DNA of 64,000 bases from Fragilaria crotonensis (lineage: Eukaryota > Bacillariophyta > Fragilariophyceae > Fragilariales > Fragilariaceae). The stretch is taken from positions 1-64,000 of the forward strand of contig JAKSYS010000342.1 of the NCBI GenBank assembly GCA_022925895.1. The letters are read 5' to 3'. The notes under the pieces are model-generated. The model saw only the letters and a list, made by a program, of their open reading frames with translations. It did not search any database and was not told the origin of the DNA. Both the position numbers and the translations under genes were made by a program. How positions within the stretch are numbered: the stretch's first letter is position 1; each line of letters opens with the position of its first letter. This document shows, one piece after another, positions 56,473-64,000 of the stretch.

Positions 56473-58340
56473 CTAAGTAGATAGGCTCTCCAAGGTTCTG
56501 TATTGCTTGCAATTTAAAATTGATTCCAAGGAGAAGTCTGTTAAGGACTTTGAATGTGGATCCCGTGTCCAATTTATGAGGGAGAAATCGGATTCCACCA
56601 AGCTTGTCCCAGGCATCACACTAGTAGCAATGCCACCGCAGCAATACTCTTTCAATGCATGATAGTCCTCTCCAAGAAGGCTCCAACTGTCTTTGAAGGC
56701 CTGAAGTGTCGCCTGGGAGTGAACTGCATCCAACATCACTTTCAATCCTGTTTCTTCACGGTATGCAATCCTGAGACGTCGGAATTGGGCATCAATAGCT
56801 TCAATATCATCCTCTGAAACCTTTGCCAAAAGACCATCCTTCTGATTTTGTACTGCTCTGGAAAAATCACGCGGTGTCATGCCACACAGATCAACAGGTA
56901 AAACAGGGGGAATCTCATCCATGACAAGGATACCTCGTCCATCCTCTACTACACCACGTTGCTCAGCCACAATTTTTGACACCACGCCATCTACAATCAT
57001 GAGCCCAAAGGATGCCACTGCCTTCAGGACTGCATGGTATGGCGACCCTGTTTCGATTCCGCTCGCTTCTTTTAATTGATCGAGTTCCATCTGCATTGTC
57101 ATCCCTTCCTCCTCTATGGCTTCAGCTGTCTTTACGTGAGTTACTTAGTAGCTACGAGTTGTAAAAGAAGAACTCACTCAAGAGAGCCTGTTCTTCCGGC
57201 GTTTGTGGGAAAAGCCGAGCACGGTCTTGAGCAGTCATGGGGCCATCAATGCATGTCCGATTTTGCAAATCATAAACAAGTTTGGACAATTGTGATTTTT
57301 GCTTGTTCTCTTACAAGAGTGTTCATACCTCAAAGTGCAGTGAACATGCATTGCTTCAACACGTGGTTGCACCAGAGGGTATATTACTGTAATAACAATC
57401 CACCAGTCAATGGATGGTGTGCATGCTGGCTTTTTTCAGTGAAGTGTCTCATCAATTGTACTCGCTTGTCAATCAACCACTTCAAAAGCTTTCCCATTGA
57501 CATCCACCGAGTTGTGACGAATGTTGGACATGTTGACTTCATCTCGGCAATCCAATTCTGCTGACAACGCAAGTGCCCCGTGACACTTGTGAGCGTGTCA
57601 AGGAATCTCTCGTTGCATAGCTTGTTGAATCCTCGCTTGCTTCATCACAAGATCAAGTTGGTGTGCGCCACACCAGATTCGGAAGATGCGATAATGACAT
57701 TCTTTTGATAAACGAGGGCTCATACCTTTAATGCAACTTGTCATGGTTGACGCACCATCCGTTGCAATTCCAATCAGCTGGTGTCTCCAATTCGGAGCGA
57801 GAACATCCAGAAGAGTTACCACTAGATTGAACTGGTATTCACCGGCAGTGTGTCGCTCTTGCATTGGAATAGCCAATAGGTGAAGATTCTGAAGGTCACC
57901 TTAAATAGCAGGCAGCGCATCCGGATGTCAAGGTATGATGAACCTGCATTATTTCTGGCGTCAAGTCCAATTGAGAAGGCCCAAATCTTCTTGAAGAGCT
58001 CTTTGAGGTACTGTAGATTGACTGCACACACGATGCGACAATGCTCTCCAACTTCATAATCATTGACTGATCCCAATGAGCCCATGCCTGTTTCTTTTTT
58101 ACCAAATGGTATAACTTACTGGCTTGGCAGAATGACACTCCAATTACTTTGTTCTGCACCTACCTGAGCACCATCATCTACAGCAATCAGACGGTGCTGC
58201 ACTTCGAACTGTGTTTTACCAATCATGCCCGGAACATCAAAACTGATTTGACTGTGGGCTATTTGCTGTGTCTGTGTGTGTTTGCATCTTGCGGAACGAA
58301 AGGCTGTTGACCCAATCTCCTTTGCACAATGCAATGTCAC
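56473..58340 (-). mobile_element. Decayed hAT-like transposon
   Basis: Minus-strand pieces in order: an N-terminal part around 58340-57822; the core GIATDGASTMTSCIKGM and FRIWCGAHQLDLVMKQA (57876-57598), typical of hAT transposases; NIRHN-type and RVQLMRHFTEKS segments (57572-57384); and the C-terminal domain (57102-56473) ending TSLVESDFSLINWTRD then LTDFSLESILNCKQY, which matches the hAT dimerisation region in protist elements. A 52-base GT-AG intron is plausible at 57177-57126, joining LL to TEAIEEEG. Frame changes between the upstream pieces make the copy inactive. The C-terminal 209 residues are intact. Confidence 0.72.
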
Positions 58341-58497
58341 AGAAGCAAGGAGATTATTGTCTCATTGTCTTGGTGTCAATTCAGTCATCAATGTTGACAA
58401 TGAAGAGCTGGAGACCACCAGCACATACTTCAGGGGGTGCTTTCCGCTTCTTTCCTCAGGCAAGTTCGAGAATAGTGCTCAAGGTGTTCCGCCTCTC

Positions 58498-59290
58498 ATG
58501 GCAACAAGAAAATCTACACCCTCAAAAACGAGAAACATCCGAGCAGCAGGAGGATCACAGAAGAAGAAGATTGCTGTGAAGAAGGTCAAACGGGAGTTGA
58601 AGGTCAAGACGAATTCTGACGCCGACATTGTTGTTGTCGATAACCTGGCACAACCAAGGTGAAGCTGACAAAGGTTGTCCCGAAGAGCCCCATCAGGAAA
58701 GCCGTTGAAGAACACAATGAGTGCAACGGAGCGTCCATAGATAGTCTTGGCACCGAAGAGATGGAGGTGCTTTTGCAGCAAGCCGTCAACCGCCTTATTG
58801 CGAAGGGCGAGTTTCCGTTTCCGCAGGGTGCCGTCGTGATGACAAGGAATGACTCTGACTCTGAGGTGTCGAAAGAGTCCAAAGACATGATGACAAGGAA
58901 TGACTCTGACTCTGAGGTGTCAAATGGGTCCAAAGAGATGATGACAAGGAATGAGTGTCCAAATTGTCCAAAGAGATGGCGGATGCCGTTGACCAGCAGG
59001 TTATCGAGGCACAACAACTTCCCAATGAGGTTTCCAATGAGCTTGTCATCAACACCATGTCCCCTTCTTCCAAAACCGAGGATAGCAGTGCTCTAACAGG
59101 TGCATTGTCAGACACAACCTTCTACAAGGTGATGGCGGAAGCCAAAATTGACTCCTTTGCTGAGATGGATCACATCAACCCTCTTGTGGAAATCTATGAA
59201 CAAAAAACTGGCAACCAGCACTTGCGCATCAAGTGTTCTATCAATGGAAAATATTGGGTGTACCAATGTAGGGAACACATCAACTGTCTG
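58498..59290 (+). mobile_element. N-terminal fragment of another transposon protein, interrupted by a LINE
   Basis: Plus-strand pieces start at ATG 58498 (MATRKSTPSKTRN), are Lys/Arg-rich, then continue in a second frame (KSPIRKAVEEHNECNG...LLQQAVNRLIAKGEFPF) and a third (MADAVDQQVIEAQQLPNEVSNEL...LRIKCSINGKYWVYQCREHINC). The YQCREHINC ending resembles the DNA-binding start of MULE/FAR1-type transposases. It stops abruptly near 59290, where the LINE begins. Family is uncertain. Confidence 0.45.
58839..58955 (+). repeat. 51-bp tandem repeat in transposon fragment
   Basis: Two full 51-base units (starts at 58839 and 58890) and a shortened third (58941) encode MTRNDSDSEVS plus a Lys/Glu/Ser segment. 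The repeat is in frame, so copy number changes keep the protein open. Confidence 0.85.
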
Positions 59291-59386
59291 TTTGACACTT
59301 TTTTTAGTACCAAGTTTTTGCAAGTACCTTCTGTCCGTCGACCGATCTCTGTAAACTCGATACAAAAAACCTCGTGCGCACCCACC

Positions 59387-62239
59387 ATGTCCGAAGGAGC
59401 GGCAGCTCGTTCCCCTCCTCCCATGGCTTATCTCCCACCCAATGGTGATCCCGTCTTTGGATTTCTCACCAGAAAGTGGTATGATCCCCCAAATCCCGCC
59501 TCGATCCGTCATGAAACAGACGAAGACCGCAAGAATCGTCTTTTGATGGAATCCACCTACCGATCCAACACAAACACCACATCCTGGTACCGGTTCTGTA
59601 CACTTGGAAGATATGCAGTTGATGGCAGCACCTTTGACATGATATGGAATGAATTCGAAGTTGACCCACTTCGAGCTCATTGTCTTATCTGGTATCATTA
59701 CATGTTCCACCTGGATAGACACATGGATATTCCAAGCAAGCTTGAGTCGTGGGCCACAAAACGCTCCCAAGTTTATCTTGCAATTCATGCGCCATCAGTT
59801 CTCTCCGTTGATACGGTCCACACCACATGGAAAGCCTTAACTATTGCACAGTCTATCTCACATCCGTGGACAAAGGTCGGCAATAAGCAGCGTTCTAATC
59901 AAAAACAGATCAATCAAAAGCCACGATCCACCACACAGCTCCAGCTTCCCTTTAAAAGAGCATCAAGTGTTATTGGCGAACCAGCAACTCCAACATTAAT
60001 GGAAGGAAATGAAACAGAACCAGGTTCCAAGTCTTCCCACACGACATTTACCAAATCAGTTCCTCTCTCTTTGACTACTACGGCATCTGATGGCAAAGAC
60101 ACAGCCTCGCACGCCTCCTCCATCGGAAAAATTTCTGCATTGATCCCCAATCTAAACGTTCCTCTAAACGACGGCACCCATCGTATCACCATCCGCTGCA
60201 AAGTCAAATTTGAGCTAAATAATTCCCCAGAACATGCTGATGAAATCAATCGTCATGTATATTATCTGCTTAATGAATTGTTCAGCGACGACGATGGATT
60301 GTTATATAAGTGGGGAAGAGATGATCTTGACCATTTCAATTCACTCTCCAAAATGACTCCTTCTGAAGTGCGTGCTTTTATCGCCCCATCGATTACACTC
60401 ATCCAAACACTGTCGATTATGATCATACCCATCAGATTTGGATTCTCCGGTATGACACCATCAACTTGGAGAAACAAGGTTCGCACAAAAATGTCCCTTG
60501 AACAACATGAAGCGACCGTGTCTATCTCCAATTCCAAGACCACAAGCAGCAAACTTGTAATTGGAGGGTATATCCTACTAAAGGCTCCCATGACCACTCA
60601 CCGTATCCCATACTTGCAGAGTATTCGAAGTATGTTACCCGAGACTACTCCTCACTTCGACATTCTCTTGCACAGAACTACCCCCCTCGGACAGAAGATT
60701 AACCATCTTGTGGTTCAATGTGGGGAAAAACACGTCCATCCACTGAGCCAAGCTCTTCTCACTGTTCTAACAGGATACCGGTCTCCGGTATATATTCCGC
60801 GATTTGCGTTTGCGGACATGACTTCAGAACAGGCCACAAAATTGTTTACTACACACGACGATTATATCAAGTCCCTCCGGTCGATTTCCCTCTTTCCAAT
60901 GTTAACCAATTTGGACACTCTCAGGACTGAGCACTTTCCGGACGGGAATACTCTTACTAGATCAACCCGCAAGTGGGCTTTGGGAATCATGTCATTAGAT
61001 GGAACCGAGTCGGCCAAATGCGACGTTGTCAATGGCGGCATTGACCAAAAAGCGTACTTAATTTTTCCTCCCCAATCCGACAACGCTGCACGACTTGCCC
61101 TTGAAGAATATAGCAGAAGAATCTTTCCCTTTACTCAACGAGAAGCTCGTTTCCGCGATAGCGTTGGCCCGCCAAACGTTATTCATGTTAAATCCAAAGT
61201 CGATGCCAATCTTCAACTGATGGAATCGCTATCATCAAATGAGTTTTGGAAAAAAGCGCCCGCATCGGTTACCTCACCTCAGGGGGATAATCCGTCAGTA
61301 CAATCTGATTTCTCACCAGATAACACATCCACCTCCGCGGCATCCGCTCAATCAGGCTCATCACGTCCCCAAACGTCATTGGAGTCTCTTCAGAAGCGCT
61401 ATAGGCAAGATCATTTCGAGCGAGATGGGACAACAGTTACAAGTGCCACATCGAAATCTCCTGCAATGTCAATCAACTCTTCCAACGAGGCACGGTTCAA
61501 AGAACTTAAATCACTTATCAGTCGGCAACAGAAAGAGTTACAACAGTCCAACAAGCAATCGACACAATCGTTGCAACAAATTGAAACACAACTTCAAACG
61601 AAACTGGACGAAGTCAAACAGGAGGTGTCCACACAGATTCACTCATTAGAAACTAAACTGCTCATTTCGATGCAGCAACAAGCCGACGCCGGTGACTCAA
61701 TGAAAGAACTAAACGGCAAAATTGAGAGACGAACGAACGCTGTTGCGCTCCTTCTCAGCTCACAATCACAGCAGTTGAGGACCATCGAAGATGCAACCAG
61801 TTCAAAATCCAACGAAGATTTATCCCTTACCTCGACACAAAATCCAGATGATGGATCAATGCATACATCATCCACCGGATCTTCTCTTGAGATCATGCCA
61901 TCTCCACAATACAAAAAGTTGCGATCAGTACAGTCGTCAGAAGGAGACGCAACTGATGATATGGACTTCTGCACTCCAGACGGGTCGGAACGCGAATCCG
62001 ATAGCCCTCTTATGTCTCCTCATGGCGGAAACTTCCTCATAGAGGGCGATGACAGTACCGTTCAATTAACAACCCAACAAACCGATGACAATAAGGAATT
62101 CCTAGAAGCAAGCAACAACTCGTCGTTTCAGCCCGATCAATCAAACGACCAAACACTACATACACTGGCAGATATTACCGCCGACCTGGAAGCACGATAC
62201 AATACAACCAATGCACCAGGCGGCGGGGATGCCACATGA
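59387..62239 (+). CDS. LINE ORF1 protein
   Basis: About 950 residues from ATG 59387 (CCCACCATG context). The frame is open back to 58955, but that part reads like a different transposon protein, so I chose 59387. No zinc knuckle is seen. The first ~200 residues include GFLTRKWYDPPNP and FDMIWNEFEVDPLRAHCLIWYHYMF. A globular middle part spans ~260-640 (RITIRCKVKFEL, ALIPNL and FAFADMTSEQATKLF). A coiled coil lies at ~698-801 (FKELKSLISRQQKELQQSNK and QIETQLQTKLDEVKQEV), which fits LINE ORF1 trimerisation. The tail is Ser/Asp-rich. ORF1 proteins bind the element RNA. The protein is longer than mammalian L1 ORF1 and I cannot match it to a named clade. Confidence 0.72.
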   Translation: MSEGAAARSPPPMAYLPPNGDPVFGFLTRKWYDPPNPASIRHETDEDRKNRLLMESTYRSNTNTTSWYRFCTLGRYAVDGSTFDMIWNEFEVDPLRAHCLIWYHYMFHLDRHMDIPSKLESWATKRSQVYLAIHAPSVLSVDTVHTTWKALTIAQSISHPWTKVGNKQRSNQKQINQKPRSTTQLQLPFKRASSVIGEPATPTLMEGNETEPGSKSSHTTFTKSVPLSLTTTASDGKDTASHASSIGKISALIPNLNVPLNDGTHRITIRCKVKFELNNSPEHADEINRHVYYLLNELFSDDDGLLYKWGRDDLDHFNSLSKMTPSEVRAFIAPSITLIQTLSIMIIPIRFGFSGMTPSTWRNKVRTKMSLEQHEATVSISNSKTTSSKLVIGGYILLKAPMTTHRIPYLQSIRSMLPETTPHFDILLHRTTPLGQKINHLVVQCGEKHVHPLSQALLTVLTGYRSPVYIPRFAFADMTSEQATKLFTTHDDYIKSLRSISLFPMLTNLDTLRTEHFPDGNTLTRSTRKWALGIMSLDGTESAKCDVVNGGIDQKAYLIFPPQSDNAARLALEEYSRRIFPFTQREARFRDSVGPPNVIHVKSKVDANLQLMESLSSNEFWKKAPASVTSPQGDNPSVQSDFSPDNTSTSAASAQSGSSRPQTSLESLQKRYRQDHFERDGTTVTSATSKSPAMSINSSNEARFKELKSLISRQQKELQQSNKQSTQSLQQIETQLQTKLDEVKQEVSTQIHSLETKLLISMQQQADAGDSMKELNGKIERRTNAVALLLSSQSQQLRTIEDATSSKSNEDLSLTSTQNPDDGSMHTSSTGSSLEIMPSPQYKKLRSVQSSEGDATDDMDFCTPDGSERESDSPLMSPHGGNFLIEGDDSTVQLTTQQTDDNKEFLEASNNSSFQPDQSNDQTLHTLADITADLEARYNTTNAPGGGDAT

Positions 62240-64000
62240 ATTCGAGCCACCTTGATACTCATCACGGGTCGGGCGCCGGATCGACCCATCAGCACAGTCG
62301 AACGAACAACGACTTGCACACACTTCCGACGTCACGAATTCTTCTTCTCCCGCGATCGAGGCCAGGACAAACTTTCTGGTCTACACCCCTTGATCCATAT
62401 CCAAATCGTACTTATGGAGACACTATCAGGGTCAAACCGAAACATTGTCTTCGTTTCTTTTTCCAGAATGTTAAAGGCTTGTCACACTCTTTCGATTTCG
62501 AGGACTACAAACACTATTTGTCGAATATCAAAGCATACGACATCGATATAGCTGGCTTAGCCGAAACAAACACGGCATGGCAGCATATCCATCTTCAGCA
62601 GGATATTCGTAAAGTTTTTCACCGGCAGTTTCGTCAAAGTAAGATGGTCTTTGGTGCACCCACCGAAGACATCGATCAATGCTCGCCCACAGAGGTGTTT
62701 CAATCAGGAGGAATGATTACAGCAACGTTCGGCGCTATTACATCATGTATTTACCGAGAACCTATCATCGATAAGACAGGCCTGGGACGATGGGTCGGCG
62801 TGACTATACGAGGCATTGGAGACTTCACGCTTAGCGTTATTACTGCATACCGAACGTGCGGGGGCAATATACGAACGTCATCCATGGGCAGCGTCTTCAG
62901 CAGGGAAGCCCTGTATTTTCGCAATAAAGGTCTCTCCCACCCGAATCCAAGAAAGTTATTTTTGGGACATATCGGAGAAACCATACGGCAATTGCAGACG
63001 GAAGGACATTGCATACTTTTGATGTTGGATGCGAACTCAGACATTGCCACCGACCACAATTTTTCGGAATTTGCATCCTATTGCGACCTTCACGACCTTC
63101 ACAGATCCCATCCTCCGCCATCAACATACATCGGTTCTGCACATCGAAGAATTGATTATATGCTTGGCTGCAGTAACCTTTTGGAGTTCACTACTCGTTC
63201 GGGAGCTCTATCATACTTCGAAGGCCCTTCCTCTGATCACAGAGGTCTCTACGTTGATATTTCTATTCCAGCTCTCGCACCAGCACTACGACAACAAAAA
63301 CTCTCTCCAGCTTTTCAGCGTTCGCTCCACACGGGAAACCCTGAATTAGTATCGGCATATCTCGCACCCATCCGTAAATACTACGACGAGCACCGAATGG
63401 TCCAACGTATGTACTTGTTAAACGAGAATCATACATCGATGAACAAAGCTGAAGTTCTTCACTTTCTTACCAAGTGGGACACGGATCAGGGACGCGCGAT
63501 GGCAATGGCAGAGCGAAAAATCAGCCGTCCACCCAAGAAACACGCTTGGTCTCCTACTCTTCGAAATCATGCGGTGATGAGGAAATATTGGAAAATGCGA
63601 CTACGAGAGTTACAATACGGACAGTGCTACGCAGCGACTTTCAAGCGCTGGGAAGAAGAGATACAACGCTATGACGTCAACTTCCGACTCCCAGATCCAC
63701 AGGACCACTTCACAATCGAGGACGTTCGGCGGAAGTTTAATCTGGCTACCAAACAGTTCCGGAAAGCCCAATTGCACTCCACTGCACTCCGCGTCCAATC
63801 ATACGACGACATGATTCGCCACTACAGCGAAGATCGTGATCCTCATACCCAGAAAGAATCACAACGAAAATGCAAGGTGCTTTTACAAACAATTCGAAAC
63901 GAAACATGTCGACGGCTCTTTAGCAATCTTCGTCATCTCATCAAACAGCCAATGATCTCAAGTTTATCATCTTTGCTTGTTCCTAACACCAATTCACGAC
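62236..64000 (+). CDS. LINE ORF2, endonuclease part (partial, runs off the window)
   Basis: Starts at ATG 62236, overlapping the ORF1 stop as ATGA, and stays open for 588 codons to the window end. An endonuclease/exonuclease/phosphatase fold is clear: IAGLAET with the catalytic Glu at ~110, LMLDANSD with Asp 265 and Asn 267, RRIDYML with Asp 307, and SSDHRGL with Asp 334 and His 335. This is the apurinic-type endonuclease that nicks target DNA for target-primed reverse transcription. The following ~250 residues are basic and helical, a linker before the reverse transcriptase expected beyond 64000. No break is seen in the visible part. Confidence 0.85.
   Translation, partial: MNSSHLDTHHGSGAGSTHQHSRTNNDLHTLPTSRILLLPRSRPGQTFWSTPLDPYPNRTYGDTIRVKPKHCLRFFFQNVKGLSHSFDFEDYKHYLSNIKAYDIDIAGLAETNTAWQHIHLQQDIRKVFHRQFRQSKMVFGAPTEDIDQCSPTEVFQSGGMITATFGAITSCIYREPIIDKTGLGRWVGVTIRGIGDFTLSVITAYRTCGGNIRTSSMGSVFSREALYFRNKGLSHPNPRKLFLGHIGETIRQLQTEGHCILLMLDANSDIATDHNFSEFASYCDLHDLHRSHPPPSTYIGSAHRRIDYMLGCSNLLEFTTRSGALSYFEGPSSDHRGLYVDISIPALAPALRQQKLSPAFQRSLHTGNPELVSAYLAPIRKYYDEHRMVQRMYLLNENHTSMNKAEVLHFLTKWDTDQGRAMAMAERKISRPPKKHAWSPTLRNHAVMRKYWKMRLRELQYGQCYAATFKRWEEEIQRYDVNFRLPDPQDHFTIEDVRRKFNLATKQFRKAQLHSTALRVQSYDDMIRHYSEDRDPHTQKESQRKCKVLLQTIRNETCRRLFSNLRHLIKQPMISSLSSLLVPNTNSR

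Larger units (their letters stand above)
59300..64000 (+). mobile_element. LINE (non-LTR retrotransposon), runs off the window end
   Basis: Two long intact frames, ORF1 (59387-62239) and ORF2 (from 62236), with an AP-type endonuclease at the start of ORF2. The left end lies at about 59290-59340, judged from where the interrupted transposon protein stops. The reverse transcriptase would lie beyond 64000. Both frames are open, so the copy may be young. Confidence 0.8.

Noticed and set aside
1-64000. CRISPR arrays, bacterial operons, rRNA genes
   Set aside because: No spaced direct repeats, no Shine-Dalgarno-linked gene runs and no rRNA sequence were seen; introns and targeting peptides show a eukaryotic nuclear genome.

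Overview
The window looks like nuclear DNA of a diatom, probably a repeat-rich pennate species; I cannot name it. The evidence is short GT-AG introns (mostly 70-100 bases, two near 335) in compact genes, a cyclin of the type expanded in diatoms, signal peptides followed by ASAF-like cleavage motifs as used for import into complex plastids, and a mobile-element mix (Copia, Crypton-like, hAT-like, a DDE family, a LINE) familiar from diatom genomes.

Layout: 1-2.0 kb is decayed sequence followed by a tRNA-Lys. 2.4-15.2 kb is a compact gene island: Whirly-like ssDNA-binding protein, DcpS decapping scavenger, DOT1-like methyltransferase, a small acidic protein, an Eps15-like EH-domain protein, D-amino-acid oxidase and an epsin. 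15.3-18.6 kb is a decayed DDE transposon. 19.5-22.4 kb carries an RRM/zinc-knuckle RNA-binding protein and a cyclin. 23.8-25.7 kb is a decayed Crypton-like element. 26-34.8 kb is gene-poor and full of old transposon remains, including a second, older copy of the DDE family. 34.8-47.3 kb is a second gene island: F-box/armadillo protein, tandem ABM-domain protein, bromodomain protein, CSB/ERCC6 remodeller, plastid-type glycerol-3-phosphate dehydrogenase and a YidD homologue. 48.1-51.0 kb is a short Copia-type LTR element with LTRs that look identical. 51.3-55.6 kb holds two single-pass membrane proteins around an ankyrin-repeat protein. 56.5-59.3 kb is transposon debris, into which a LINE (59.3 kb to beyond the window end) has inserted.

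Functional links: the EH protein and the epsin, 2 kb apart, belong to the same clathrin-endocytosis network, and the EH protein ends in the NPF tripeptide that EH domains bind. CSB and the bromodomain protein are divergent chromatin genes sharing a 0.5 kb spacer. The glycerol-3-phosphate dehydrogenase (lipid backbone supply) and YidD (membrane-protein insertion) both appear to serve the plastid.

Several conserved genes carry one or two single-base frameshifts in otherwise intact reading frames, many at short homopolymers. I read most of these as consensus errors of the assembly rather than as dead genes. No CRISPR arrays, bacterial operons or rRNA genes were seen.
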